From Pontibacillus marinus BH030004 = DSM 16465 (GTDB taxonomy: Bacteria; Bacillota; Bacilli; Bacillales; BH030062): a stretch of DNA of 40,378 nt. Where the stretch lies: positions 1 through 40,378 of the forward strand of contig NZ_AULJ01000048.1 in the NCBI RefSeq assembly GCF_000425225.1. Reading direction: 5' to 3'. This document shows positions 25,858 to 34,206 of the stretch, piece after piece (within the stretch, counting starts at the first letter, position 1; the number at the start of each line of letters is the position of its first letter). The notes beneath the pieces were generated by a model. That model made no database searches and was not told the origin of the DNA. It saw nothing but the letters and a program-made list of their open reading frames with translations. The position numbers and the translations under genes are program-made.

Positions 25858-28833
25858 TTGAAACTGTTATCAGCAGAAATATTCGGTTTTGGAAAATGGC
25901 AAAACCAAACGATTTCATTTGAAGAAGAAGGACTTACGATTCTTTATGGGGAAAATGAAGCTGGTAAATCCACACTTCACGAGTTTATATTATACATATT
26001 ATTTGATCTCCCTCCTCGTAAATGGAAGCCATTTGAACCTAAAACAGGAGGATCAGTTGGGGGAAGGCTTCATCTATCTGTGCCTTATGAAGGAAGAGTC
26101 ACGATTGAGCGTGTTGCTACCAAGAAAAATGGCGAAGCTCGTTGTATCTTTCAGAGTGGAGAAGAAGCGGGTGAATCCTACTTAAAACAACTTTTAAATG
26201 GAATAGACCGCAGTACATATGAATCCATTTTTTCATTCGGATTAAAAAGTCTTCAAGATATTCAATCCCTGCAAGAGGATGATATCGGTAATGTTTTATT
26301 TGGCATAGGAATGACAGGGTCTAAACAAATTTATGATACGGAAAAACAATTAGAAAAACAGTTAGATCAGCTTTTTAAAAAGCGCGGAAAGAATCCAGAG
26401 ATTAATCAACAATTGCAAAAAGTAAAGCAGCTAGAAAAAGAATATCAACAATTAAAAGAAGAAGAACAATCCTATCAAACCTATAAGGATCAAGAGCAAC
26501 GTTTAGAAAAAGAAGTGCAAGAGCTTCAGGTAGCACAAGTCGAGAATAGGAAGAGATTGTCTTATATCGAAAAGCTCTTGCAGGTTATATCGTATGTGCA
26601 TGCCTATCAAGATGCAGAGAAAAAATTAGCTCAATATGAACAACCGATCTCCTTTCCTGAAGATGGCTTAGAGCGTTATTATCATTTAAAGGATCAAATG
26701 CTTCCATTTCAGAGTGAGCTGAATGTGTTAGAGAATGCAAGAAAGCAGGATGAACAGAAACTTGAGGAAATTCCGAATTTTAATGTAGAGAAAATTAAAC
26801 TTGCCAAAAGCGTTACCAATAAAGCAGAATGGTATGAGATTCAAAGCGAGGAATATGATCAGGCTAAAAAAGAGTTAGAGCAAGACAAGCATCGAATCCA
26901 AGAAGCTATTCAAGGTCTTGGAATAGGGTTAGATTTTGATCAACTGGACGATCTTCATCTTCCGTTTTACACACAAGAACTTTGGGAAAACCTTGTGGAA
27001 GAGCATAAACAGTTACAAGGTGATCTAGAAAGTAGTCAGGATCAATTAAACGGTCTTAAGGAACAAAAGATACAGACGGAAGAGGATATACAAAGATTAT
27101 CCACACAAACCTTATCAGATGATAGGTATCAGCAGTATAAAGATAGGGTAGAGGAAGACAAAGAGCAGAAGTTGAAACAGAAATTATCTGAGCAGCAAAA
27201 AGAAGAACGTGAAAAACAAGCAGTTCAGATGGAACAACAACAGAAAAAGCGTGAACAATCTGCAAAACAATTCTTGCTAGCAGGTAGCATCGTTTTTTTA
27301 GTTGGAATTGTTCTTAGTGTGATGTTCTCTAATGGTTGGATTGCAGGAATAGCCTTATTATTTATGGTGTTCAGTATTCTAGGAGCTCGGTTGGTAAAAC
27401 AATCTGTAGCTTCTGTACAATCTAGTTTTGATCTAACTTTTTACCAGGATAAACAGCAGTACACAGATGAAGAAATACAAAAGTTCCAACATGAAATAAA
27501 TAGACATGAAGAGGCTTTAAGTGAACTTGAACACGTAAAGCAAGTCATGCAACAACTTCAACGTGAAGAGATTCAAAATGAAGAATGGATGCGAACACTC
27601 CAACAAAGAAAGAATCGTCTAGAGGAGCGAATAGAAGAGCAAATGCATCAGTTTGACTTCCTTGAGAATATAGCATTTGTTTATTGGCCTAAAACATATC
27701 AGCGACTTAATCAACTACAACAAGAAATAAAAGATTGGAAAAATAAAGAGGATAAATGCAATCAAAAACAAGAACAGGTTCTTGAATTTGAAAAGCATGT
27801 ATGTTCTGTTGGAGATAGGTTAGAAATGGACCATAAACGGGAAGTGCGTTCTATAATAGAAGCATTGTTTGAGTACATTAACCGATATGAAAAGGTTGAG
27901 GAGCAAAAACAGAGCATACAAGAGAGACTAGAAGCAAATCGCAATCAAGAGCAAGAATGGAAGCAAAAACTGGAGCCGATTCAAAAAGAAATGAATCACC
28001 TGTTTGCAATCGCTGATGTAGAAGATGAAGAAGCCTATTTAAGAAAAGGTAAAAAGCATGAACATGTCTTAGAACTCCAACAAAAGGTAGAGCAAAATAA
28101 ACAACAAATAGCTTTCGTCTTTGTAGAAGATGCTCTTGTTCAACACGTGTTAGAGCAAGCACTAGATGAAAAAGATCTAACGGAAGAACGAGAACAGTTG
28201 CACAATGAGTTAGAGCGTTTAAATGAAAAGCTGGAAGTGAATCGTCAAGAGTGGGCTGATGTAAAATCGATCCTAAAACGATTAGAAGAAAACGAATCTT
28301 ACTCATCTGTTCGCCACCGCTTTATACTTGAGAAAAATCGGTTAAGAGAGCAAGCAAAAGAATGGGCGATTCATCAAGTCGCATATGCTACACTCCAAAA
28401 AACGAAAGCCATCTTTCAACAAGAACGAATGCCACTCGTTATTGAATATTGTAATCACTTTTTTAACATCCTAACAAAAGAAGCATATATTCGTGTATTT
28501 CCCCCTAAACAGAATCAATCTTTTGTTGTAGAATCTAAAGATGGGTATCATTATGAAGCTAATGAGTTGTCTCAAGGAACGAAAGAGCAATTATATGTAT
28601 CATTACGCCTTGCCTTGAGTCGAGTCATTAGTGAACATCATCCTTTACCTTTTATCATAGATGATGCTTTTGTAAACTTTGATAGGCTAAGAAAGCATGA
28701 AATGATTCAATTGTTAGGTGAAATTTCAGCATCACAACAAGTCCTTTACTTAACATGTCCTCTTGAATCTGAAGCGTTAAATGAGGACAGTACAAAAAAT
28801 TTATATAAAAAAATCAGTTTTTATTTGCCATGA
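25858..28833 (+). CDS. yhaN: Rad50/SbcC-like ATPase YhaN with internal membrane hairpin
   Basis: This 991-residue SMC-like ATPase has Walker A GENEAGKST (about residues 31-39), long coiled coils, and at the C terminus the signature SQGTKEQLYVSLRLALS (from 905) and Walker B FIIDDAFVNFD (about 933-943). Between the coils lie two hydrophobic segments (about 472-492 and 494-514) in the place where Rad50 has its CxxC zinc hook; no CxxC is present. The complex is therefore probably membrane-anchored (inference, compatible with annotated YhaN relatives). Start is TTG with AAAGGAGGGGG ahead of it. It works with YhaO. Confidence 0.94.
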   Translation: MKLLSAEIFGFGKWQNQTISFEEEGLTILYGENEAGKSTLHEFILYILFDLPPRKWKPFEPKTGGSVGGRLHLSVPYEGRVTIERVATKKNGEARCIFQSGEEAGESYLKQLLNGIDRSTYESIFSFGLKSLQDIQSLQEDDIGNVLFGIGMTGSKQIYDTEKQLEKQLDQLFKKRGKNPEINQQLQKVKQLEKEYQQLKEEEQSYQTYKDQEQRLEKEVQELQVAQVENRKRLSYIEKLLQVISYVHAYQDAEKKLAQYEQPISFPEDGLERYYHLKDQMLPFQSELNVLENARKQDEQKLEEIPNFNVEKIKLAKSVTNKAEWYEIQSEEYDQAKKELEQDKHRIQEAIQGLGIGLDFDQLDDLHLPFYTQELWENLVEEHKQLQGDLESSQDQLNGLKEQKIQTEEDIQRLSTQTLSDDRYQQYKDRVEEDKEQKLKQKLSEQQKEEREKQAVQMEQQQKKREQSAKQFLLAGSIVFLVGIVLSVMFSNGWIAGIALLFMVFSILGARLVKQSVASVQSSFDLTFYQDKQQYTDEEIQKFQHEINRHEEALSELEHVKQVMQQLQREEIQNEEWMRTLQQRKNRLEERIEEQMHQFDFLENIAFVYWPKTYQRLNQLQQEIKDWKNKEDKCNQKQEQVLEFEKHVCSVGDRLEMDHKREVRSIIEALFEYINRYEKVEEQKQSIQERLEANRNQEQEWKQKLEPIQKEMNHLFAIADVEDEEAYLRKGKKHEHVLELQQKVEQNKQQIAFVFVEDALVQHVLEQALDEKDLTEEREQLHNELERLNEKLEVNRQEWADVKSILKRLEENESYSSVRHRFILEKNRLREQAKEWAIHQVAYATLQKTKAIFQQERMPLVIEYCNHFFNILTKEAYIRVFPPKQNQSFVVESKDGYHYEANELSQGTKEQLYVSLRLALSRVISEHHPLPFIIDDAFVNFDRLRKHEMIQLLGEISASQQVLYLTCPLESEALNEDSTKNLYKKISFYLP

Positions 28834-28853
28834 CCTCGCACATTTGGAATAAT
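28825..28853 (+). promoter_or_regulatory. SigA-type promoter of the GbsR-like gene
   Basis: TTGCCA (28825-28830), 17 bases, AATAAT (28848-28853). It begins inside the last yhaN codons and lies 53 bases before the TTG start of the regulator gene. Confidence 0.5.
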
Positions 28854-28906
28854 AGTGATAGAATATCCTAGGTGCATGTCGAATAAAGCTAGTGGAGGGT
28901 CGTCCA

Positions 28907-29446
28907 TTGGTAGATAAAGAACAAGAATGGGCAGAATATGAAGAAACAATCGAAAAGTTTATACAGGTGATTGCTAAAAACATGAACCTATATGGGATCA
29001 CATCATCAGTTGGTCGCTTATATGGTGCATTGTATTTTTCCGATCAACCCATGACATTAGATAATATGCGTGATGCTTTAGAGATGAGCAAGACGAGCAT
29101 GTCTACTGGGGTAAGAACGCTATCCGAAATGAAAATGGTTGAACCAGCGTTCCGGAAAGGTGTTCGTAAAGATTTATATAAGTCGGAGGAAGATTGGTAT
29201 AAATCCTTTACCTCATTATTCGGAAATCGCTGGCGTCATCACACAGAAACAAACATAGAAGAAGCGGATGAAGCTATTGCAGAACTTCAATCTATCGCTG
29301 ATTCAACCGACGATGAGGAGCTGAAAGGAAAAATTCAGCGTGACATCGATCGTCTTCATTATGCGCAAAATTATTATCGTTGGCTGATGAAATTTATTCG
29401 TGTAGTGGAGTCCGGAGAAATATTTAAATATGTACCAAAGGATTAA
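28907..29446 (+). CDS. GbsR/MarR-family regulator (first copy)
   Basis: This 179-residue winged-helix regulator contains YGITSSVGRLYGALYFS, MSKTSMSTGVRTL and KGVRKDLY, the hallmarks of GbsR, the choline-responsive repressor of glycine-betaine synthesis and uptake. The TTG at 28907 is chosen because GGAGGG lies 8 bases upstream; an in-frame GTG 15 bases earlier has no RBS. This copy is closer to B. subtilis GbsR than the second copy at 35416. No gbsA/gbsB or choline transporter is next to it. It sits behind yhaON with its own promoter and terminator, so its targets are elsewhere, perhaps including opuA 7 kb away (inference). Confidence 0.88.
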   Translation: MVDKEQEWAEYEETIEKFIQVIAKNMNLYGITSSVGRLYGALYFSDQPMTLDNMRDALEMSKTSMSTGVRTLSEMKMVEPAFRKGVRKDLYKSEEDWYKSFTSLFGNRWRHHTETNIEEADEAIAELQSIADSTDDEELKGKIQRDIDRLHYAQNYYRWLMKFIRVVESGEIFKYVPKD

Positions 29447-29450
29447 TTAA

Positions 29451-29483
29451 AATTAGAGCGTGTTGATCACGCTCTAATTTTTT
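29451..29483 (+). terminator. Terminator of the first GbsR-like gene
   Basis: A 12-bp perfect stem (29451-29462 with 29468-29479) is followed by T residues. Confidence 0.9.
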
Positions 29484-29486
29484 ACA

Positions 29487-29615
29487 CCTTAAGAAAGTAT
29501 AAAATTTTAGCAACGGGGAAATTCGACGTAGTGAAAATTTTGAAAGTATGAAGTATAAGCGCAACTAAGCCTCTGTCTGCGCCTTAAAGGCTTGCCAATC
29601 GGCAAGTTTTCTTTA
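29487..29615 (+). repeat. Solo copy of repeat module D
   Basis: It starts CCTTAAGAAAGTATAAAATT, shared with 18061-18080, and continues with the TCGACGTAG, GCAACTAAGCCTCTGTCTGC and CTTGCC-AATC-GGCAAG blocks shared with 15382-15507. The terminal hairpin plus TTTTCTTT resembles a terminator. No family C arms surround it. Confidence 0.75.
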
Positions 29616-29704
29616 ATTTCTGGATATTTTGATCAAGAGATGAAGATGAAAAGACACCTATCGGGCCATCTGATATGATAAAAGAAAAAGGGGGAGGTAG
29701 AATC

Positions 29705-30661
29705 ATGAAAAATGGAATTGGTCATCATGCCATAGGAGAACCTTTTGATAACTTCTTACTTATTAAGTCTTCTACAAAAGGTGTAGCCAGTAACGGTAAG
29801 CCATTTTTAACCTTAATATTGAAGGATGCTTCTGGCGAAATCGAAGCAAAGTTATGGGAGGCTACCAAAGAAGATGAACACACCTTTGTGGCTGAAGAGA
29901 TTGCCAAGATTACTGGAGAGGTCAGTCAATATCGTGGGCGTCCACAATTAAAAATTCAATCCATTCGTCCAGCACAGCCTACGGATGGTGTAGATCAATC
30001 AGATTTTCTCGAAACGGCACCAGTGCCAAAGGAAGACTTGATTGAACGTTTAACAGAAGCCATATTTGAAATGAAAAACCCAAATCTGCAGCGTATGACA
30101 AGACACTTTGTGAAAACCTATCAGGAAGCTTTTTTAACCTATCCTGCTGCGGTGAAAAATCATCATGAATACATATCTGGCTTAGCTCATCACGTTGTAT
30201 CAATGCTTAACCTGGCTAAGCAGCTAAAGGAATTATATCCTGATATCGACCTCGATCTTTTGTATGCTGGAATCATTCTCCATGATTTAGGAAAGCTAAA
30301 AGAATTATCAGGAGCAGCTACACCTTCCTATACGCTTGAAGGGAAATTAATCGGTCATATCCCGATGATGGTTGATGAGATCGGTGGGGTAGCGAAAGAA
30401 TTAGGGATTGAAGGAGAAGAGGTTACGATGCTTCAACACATGGTCTTAAGCCACCATGGGAAGGCTGAGTGGGGAAGTCCTAAGCCACCTTTGATCCGTG
30501 AAGCGGAGCTCTTACATCTCATTGATCTAGTGGATGCTAAGATGAATATGCTGAACCGCGCATTGGACAAGGTTCAACCAGGAGAATTTACAGACCGTCT
30601 CTTTGCTATGGATAACCGTAGTTTTTATAAGCCGTTATTTACAAATGAACATGATGAGTAA
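29705..30661 (+). CDS. yhaM: 3'-5' exoribonuclease YhaM
   Basis: This 318-residue protein has an N-terminal OB-fold nucleic-acid-binding domain (about 5-95, with [20 protein letters not shown]) and an HD hydrolase domain: [26 protein letters not shown] with the His-Asp pair, then [14 protein letters not shown]. YhaM degrades single-stranded RNA from the 3' end, and DNA in vitro. The ATG at 29705 is chosen for the GGGGGAGGT 5-6 bases upstream; an earlier in-frame ATG has no RBS. Synteny with yhaL and prsA downstream is conserved. Confidence 0.95.
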   Translation: MKNGIGHHAIGEPFDNFLLIKSSTKGVASNGKPFLTLILKDASGEIEAKLWEATKEDEHTFVAEEIAKITGEVSQYRGRPQLKIQSIRPAQPTDGVDQSDFLETAPVPKEDLIERLTEAIFEMKNPNLQRMTRHFVKTYQEAFLTYPAAVKNHHEYISGLAHHVVSMLNLAKQLKELYPDIDLDLLYAGIILHDLGKLKELSGAATPSYTLEGKLIGHIPMMVDEIGGVAKELGIEGEEVTMLQHMVLSHHGKAEWGSPKPPLIREAELLHLIDLVDAKMNMLNRALDKVQPGEFTDRLFAMDNRSFYKPLFTNEHDE

Positions 30662-30671
30662 GTTATTTGAA

Positions 30672-30698
30672 GAGCTTGGGGATCCCAAGCTCTTTTTT
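30672..30698 (+). terminator. Terminator of yhaM
   Basis: A 9-bp stem (30672-30680 with 30684-30692) is followed by six T. Confidence 0.9.
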
Positions 30699-30760
30699 GT
30701 ATGGTTGTTCAACATAAGCCCCTTATGTGGATGACTTGGAATCGAGATAAGTTGAGAGCA

Positions 30761-30928
30761 GTCCGTTGCTTTTGAGAGAGGTAGGGGTTCAGTGAAACGG
30801 CAATACTCCTGCGGAAGACCAGCTGAGCCTCCTCATACGCTACGCTCCTTGCGGGGTCTCATCTGCCCTTTCTACCGCGGGAGTTTGCCGTTTCCCTCAC
30901 CCCTTTGCTGATATGGAGATTAACGGAC
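30761..30928 (-). repeat. Palindromic repeat, family B copy 1
   Basis: Outer inverted repeat GTCCGTT/AACGGAC (30761-30767 with 30922-30928), inner arms 30794-30814 and 30875-30894 (GAAACGGCAA...CTCCTGCGG against its complement). The 36-base centre (30825-30860) is identical to that of copy 2 (40138-40173). On the minus strand it carries the same GAGACCCCGC...GAGGAGGCTC core as family A, so A and B are related elements in opposite orientation. Confidence 0.85.
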
Positions 30929-31064
30929 CCATGGCTGAGATCATCTAATTCTTTGTTTAAGGAATATGTAATTAAGATACTAAACCCCCCCTGCATATAA
31001 GTGTTTAGATCACTTTGGTGCATACATGATTTAAATAATCCAATGCAGAAAACTATACGATCGC

Positions 31065-31291
31065 TGCGGTTCCGTTCATCACCATTCGGCTTAGGTGGGC
31101 TGTGGAACGGGTTGACTCCAGCGGTCAAACGGGCTAGCGAGACCCCGCAGGGAACAGAGTGACTGAGGAGGCTCGATAGTTCGTCCGCAGGAAAGCAACC
31201 CGTTCCACAGCCCGCCGCACTCCACAAACGCAAGGGAACCACCTCTCTCATGAAAACAGTTATTCAACATAACTGCCATATAACTGAATAA
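31065..31291 (+). repeat. Palindromic repeat, family A copy 2
   Basis: It has the same organisation as copy 1: 9-bp outer arms (31068-31076 with 31232-31240, one mismatch), 21-bp inner arms (31094-31114 with 31196-31216, one mismatch), and a right end (31260-31291) matching 298-329 at 30 of 32 positions. It lacks the 1-110 left flank seen in copies 1 and 3. It follows the family B copy by 136 bases; no gene lies in 30662-31388. Confidence 0.85.
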
Positions 31292-31388
31292 GCCCTTGTT
31301 CATCCCATGAGTATTAGTAAATAAGTCATATTCACCTCATTCATCACATATGCTTGTACAAACCAGGTAATATAAGGGAGGTTATTCC

Positions 31389-31565
31389 ATGGTTGCAGGT
31401 ATTCCGCTGTGGACTATTGCACTCGTTCTTTTGATTATATTTTGTGGATACATGGCACTACGAGCAATACGTGAGGACTACAAGCAGGAGCAAGAATACA
31501 TTGAGCGTGAAGGGAAAGTATACATGGATCGAATCCAAGAAGCGAGGTCTACAAGAAGTTCATGA
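31389..31565 (+). CDS. yhaL: YhaL-type sporulation protein
   Basis: This 58-residue protein has an N-terminal membrane segment (about residues 6-24: PLWTIALVLLIIFCGYMALR) and a charged tail with DYKQEQEYIEREGKVYMDRI. Size, topology and position between yhaM and prsA match YhaL of B. subtilis, a SigE-dependent mother-cell protein needed for efficient sporulation. AAGGGAGG (around 31374-31381) is the RBS. The stop is followed at once by a bidirectional terminator shared with prsA. Confidence 0.85.
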   Translation: MVAGIPLWTIALVLLIIFCGYMALRAIREDYKQEQEYIEREGKVYMDRIQEARSTRSS

Positions 31566-31570
31566 TAATA

Positions 31571-31604
31571 AAAAAAAGCAAGCGCCTCAGCGCTTGCTTT
31601 TTTA
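31571..31604. terminator. Bidirectional terminator between yhaL and prsA
   Basis: A 10-bp perfect stem (31576-31585 with 31590-31599) has an A-run on the left and T residues on the right. Confidence 0.92.
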
Positions 31605-31609
31605 ATTCG

Positions 31610-32497
31610 TTATTTAGAAGATGAAGTCTGCTTTTCAGGAGACTTAAACAAGTCTTTAAATGCTTCATCTTTAATATCTACTTCTGCGTCTTTAATTAAT
31701 TGGTCGATGTCAGCGCGAGCTTTGTTCTTATCAATCTTTTTGCTCTTAAGTTGACGCTTAATATCACCTTTAATTTCTTCTAGTGGCTTCACATCTTTGT
31801 TTTCAATTTTGTCTGTAACTTTAATGATGTGAATGCCAAACTGAGATGATACTGGTTTACTTATCTCGCCAACTTCCATGCTGTAAGCAGCATCCTCAAA
31901 TGGTTGAACCATCTTACCAGGTCCGAATGTACCTAGCTTACCACCATTTTTACCTGATGGATCTTGAGAATATTCTTTTGCAAGATCAGCGAATTTAGCA
32001 CCATTATCAAGCTTTTTCATAATCTCTTGTGCTTTTTCTTGGCTTTTTACAAGGATATGGCTAGCTTCAATTTTTGTCTTCATGCGATCATAATGCTGTT
32101 GGATTTCTTTATCCGTTACTTCAACTTTTGCTGTAGCTGCTTTTTCTTGTAAAAGGCTGTATTCAATAACGTTTTCAAATTGTTTTTCATTTTTCATGCC
32201 CATTTGTTGAAGAGCTTGTCCAAATTTATTTCCGTATTGGTCTTTATACTTTTGAACTTCTTTCTTAACTTCTTCTTCTGTTACTTCGTATTTATCATCA
32301 AGAACTTCTGTAACAACCATTTCATGTAGTAGCTTATCGCCATATCGGTCCTTCAGTTCTTGGTAGAATTCTTCCTTAGTTACATTTCCATTCTTTGTTT
32401 CAACAACAACTTCAGACTCATCTGCTGAACTTTGGTTGCATGCGGATAATGTAAGAACACCTGCTGTTAAAGCTGTTGCCAATGCAATTCGTTTCAT
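31610..32497 (-). CDS. prsA: Post-translocation foldase lipoprotein PrsA
   Basis: This 295-residue lipoprotein (lipobox LSAC, Cys20) folds secreted proteins on the outer face of the membrane. A parvulin-type peptidyl-prolyl isomerase domain spans about residues 139-230, with ASHILVKS, FADLAKEYSQDPSGKNGG and VSSQFGIHIIKV. Helical N- and C-terminal chaperone regions flank it. Length is usual for the family. It is monocistronic and convergent with yhaL, as in B. subtilis. Confidence 0.96.
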   Translation of the reverse strand: MKRIALATALTAGVLTLSACNQSSADESEVVVETKNGNVTKEEFYQELKDRYGDKLLHEMVVTEVLDDKYEVTEEEVKKEVQKYKDQYGNKFGQALQQMGMKNEKQFENVIEYSLLQEKAATAKVEVTDKEIQQHYDRMKTKIEASHILVKSQEKAQEIMKKLDNGAKFADLAKEYSQDPSGKNGGKLGTFGPGKMVQPFEDAAYSMEVGEISKPVSSQFGIHIIKVTDKIENKDVKPLEEIKGDIKRQLKSKKIDKNKARADIDQLIKDAEVDIKDEAFKDLFKSPEKQTSSSK

Positions 32498-32838
32498 CAG
32501 GTAAACACTCCTAATCTAATGTGTTTTTCTCAGAAGCCATCTTCTCTAAAGAATTTGACTTTATAAACAGCATGCTCGTAAGCAGCTCGTTTATTAGGAA
32601 TTGAAAACCAATCCTTGAAATAATATAACATATTTCGGAGATAAAACAATAGGGCATTCAATGACAATTGGAAAATTATTAAATTTTCACATGTCTAAAA
32701 CCTGTACCTTCAAGCTGTATCTCGTCTATGCTTTTATCCTAAAGTAAGAAAACTTTTTAAAGAATGAGACATCTGCCTATTCAGCGAATGGTTGTTTTGC
32801 ATAGGATATCTTAGTCAGCATGTAAAGGGGGTGTACTC
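32498..32838. other. Divergent regulatory spacer between prsA and the yjcZ-like gene
   Basis: This 341-base AT-rich spacer must hold both promoters. CATAGGATA at 32800-32808 matches the CATANNNTA -10 pattern of SigE/SigK promoters and is correctly placed for the yjcZ-like gene, but the -35 is not clear. No other structure was found. Confidence 0.35.
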
Positions 32839-32925
32839 ATGAGTAGAGGATATGGTGGAGGCTTTGCGTTAATCGTAGTATTGTTCATCTTGTTAATCAT
32901 CGTAGGTGCATCTTGGTGGTACTAA
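32839..32925 (+). CDS. YjcZ-family small sporulation membrane peptide
   Basis: This 28-residue peptide, opening MSRGYGGGFALIVVLFILL and ending GASWWY, matches the YjcZ family of tiny Bacillus sporulation proteins: a Gly/Tyr-rich head and one membrane segment ending in WxY-type residues. Family members are widespread, with no known molecular function. The RBS AAGGGGGTG is 6 bases before the ATG and a perfect terminator follows 15 bases after the stop. Confidence 0.85.
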   Translation: MSRGYGGGFALIVVLFILLIIVGASWWY

Positions 32926-32940
32926 GATCGTAAAATAAAG

Positions 32941-32973
32941 AAGGCCGCATACAGAAGTATGCGGCCTTTTTTA
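32941..32973 (+). terminator. Terminator of the yjcZ-like gene
   Basis: A 12-bp perfect stem (32941-32952 with 32957-32968) is followed by T residues. Confidence 0.92.
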
Positions 32974-32992
32974 CTTTTAAGGAATAACATAT

Positions 32993-33019
32993 AAAAATCC
33001 TACCCCGGTGGAGGTAGGA
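32993..33019 (-). terminator. Terminator of the small two-helix membrane protein gene
   Basis: The stem TCCTACC (32998-33004) / GGTAGGA (33013-33019) reads on the minus strand into T residues directly after the stop at 33023. Confidence 0.65.
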
Positions 33020-33022
33020 CTT

Positions 33023-33202
33023 TTATGCGTACAAGACTTCAAAGTATGAAGAAAGCAGTAAAATCGTAATTAAAATATTAATGGTACGAAATACTTTGGG
33101 TTGTTTTTCGTTAGACATTTCTGTTTTCAGGCACAATGAATGTGTCAGTGAGTTGAAAACAAATAAAATAAATAGCGCAAATGGTACAAAAAATATTATC
33201 AC
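33023..33202 (-). CDS. Small two-helix membrane protein of unknown function
   Basis: This 59-residue protein has two hydrophobic segments (about 2-17 and 38-56) joined by a short charged loop (KTEMSNEKQPK). The GTG at 33202 is chosen because AAAGGAGGT lies 7 bases upstream; the longer frame would start inside that RBS. No family is recognised. Its strong RBS and own terminator support a real gene. Confidence 0.6.
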   Translation of the reverse strand: MIIFFVPFALFILFVFNSLTHSLCLKTEMSNEKQPKVFRTINILITILLLSSYFEVLYA

Positions 33203-33285
33203 GATTCGAACCTCCTTTTGCACCTATGGAAATACTGTATCAGAAAATGAAAAAATTGAACAGATATAAGTTTTGTAGAAATATA

Positions 33286-33313
33286 AAAGCACCCTGTGTT
33301 GGGTGCTTTTCCT
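33286..33313. terminator. Hairpin, probable terminator of the DUF3267 gene
   Basis: A 10-bp perfect stem (33286-33295 with 33302-33311), A-rich at left and T-rich at right. From the minus strand it lies 130 bases past the stop of the next gene. Confidence 0.7.
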
Positions 33314-33441
33314 GTTTATAATAGGGGTTAACCCGTTGAGGGGATTATTTCCATCCATTCAACAAGTACTTACCCTGAATGCTCATTACTCAATCTTCGT
33401 AACATGTTGTATAGAGCTAAGAAGTATTTTCAGAGTCTACA

Positions 33442-33996
33442 TTACTGTTTATATTTATCAATTAAAATGTCATAACCATCTTTAACGTTCTCGATAATGC
33501 ATTGTTTTGGTGCTCTTACAAATTGTCTTACACATATAAAGTCTGTGAAGGATAATCCAATATTCACAGAAGTAAATAAAATGATATATGCGTAGTAGCC
33601 TGGGAATACATAGCTTGTAATGAGTCCAGGGATTGTTAAAAGTAACGTTGGGGCTAATGCCATAATAATGGACGTTCTCTTTGATAGAGATGAAAACGTG
33701 CGGTATGAAAAGGTAGGTAAAAACCCTTTCTTTAGCTTCCAACGTACACGAATGCGCTTATGAAGCAGCACAAGCGGTATCATATGCATTAACTTATGAA
33801 TTGTTGGCAACAAAAATAATGCAATCGCTACGGGTAACATGCCATGATCTTGAACTTGATGACTCTGATGAATCATGGCAAAGGGTAGATATAAGAAAAT
33901 AAACGATAAGACTCCTAGCATAAGGCTTAAAATATATATGCGATTAGAGCCAAGGTCTTTCGTGATGTTGAAGGATTTCCAGCAGTTTAAGTTCAT
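33442..33996 (-). CDS. DUF3267 membrane protein with degenerate zincin motif
   Basis: From the ATG at 33996 (GGGGG 9 bases upstream; two alternative starts lie up to 27 bases earlier) this is a 184-residue protein with about four membrane segments. Layout and the opening NLNCWKSFNITKDLGSNRIY fit DUF3267, predicted membrane zinc peptidases. The expected HExxH reads HKLMH (in LLPTIHKLMHMIP), with the catalytic Glu replaced, so peptidase activity is unlikely. Similar genes occur near hpr-prsA in other Bacillaceae. I do not assign a gene name. Confidence 0.72.
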   Translation of the reverse strand: MNLNCWKSFNITKDLGSNRIYILSLMLGVLSFIFLYLPFAMIHQSHQVQDHGMLPVAIALFLLPTIHKLMHMIPLVLLHKRIRVRWKLKKGFLPTFSYRTFSSLSKRTSIIMALAPTLLLTIPGLITSYVFPGYYAYIILFTSVNIGLSFTDFICVRQFVRAPKQCIIENVKDGYDILIDKYKQ

Positions 33997-34206
33997 CTCC
34001 ATCAACCCCCTTACTTGTGACAATATCTATATCAATGTAGTAAAATTTTATACATAATGACGAGCTAAATAAGAACGGCTCTATGGAATGATACGATGTT
34101 TTGTGGAAGAAATCAATAGGGTTTCTGTAAAAAAATCGAAAGGGTTTTGAAAGGCGTAATTTCGCGTGATGAAAGACTCTTGAAAATGGAGATAAAAGCG
34201 AGGGAC

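Noticed and set aside
24622-28833. YhaO-YhaN as a new anti-phage system
   Set aside because: Gene order and motifs match the conserved B. subtilis yhaON pair; nothing local indicates a defence island.
30859-31303. Open frames of 70-130 codons across the repeats
   Set aside because: They are the result of GC-rich palindromes without stops; the same frames occur in each repeat copy and have no RBS.
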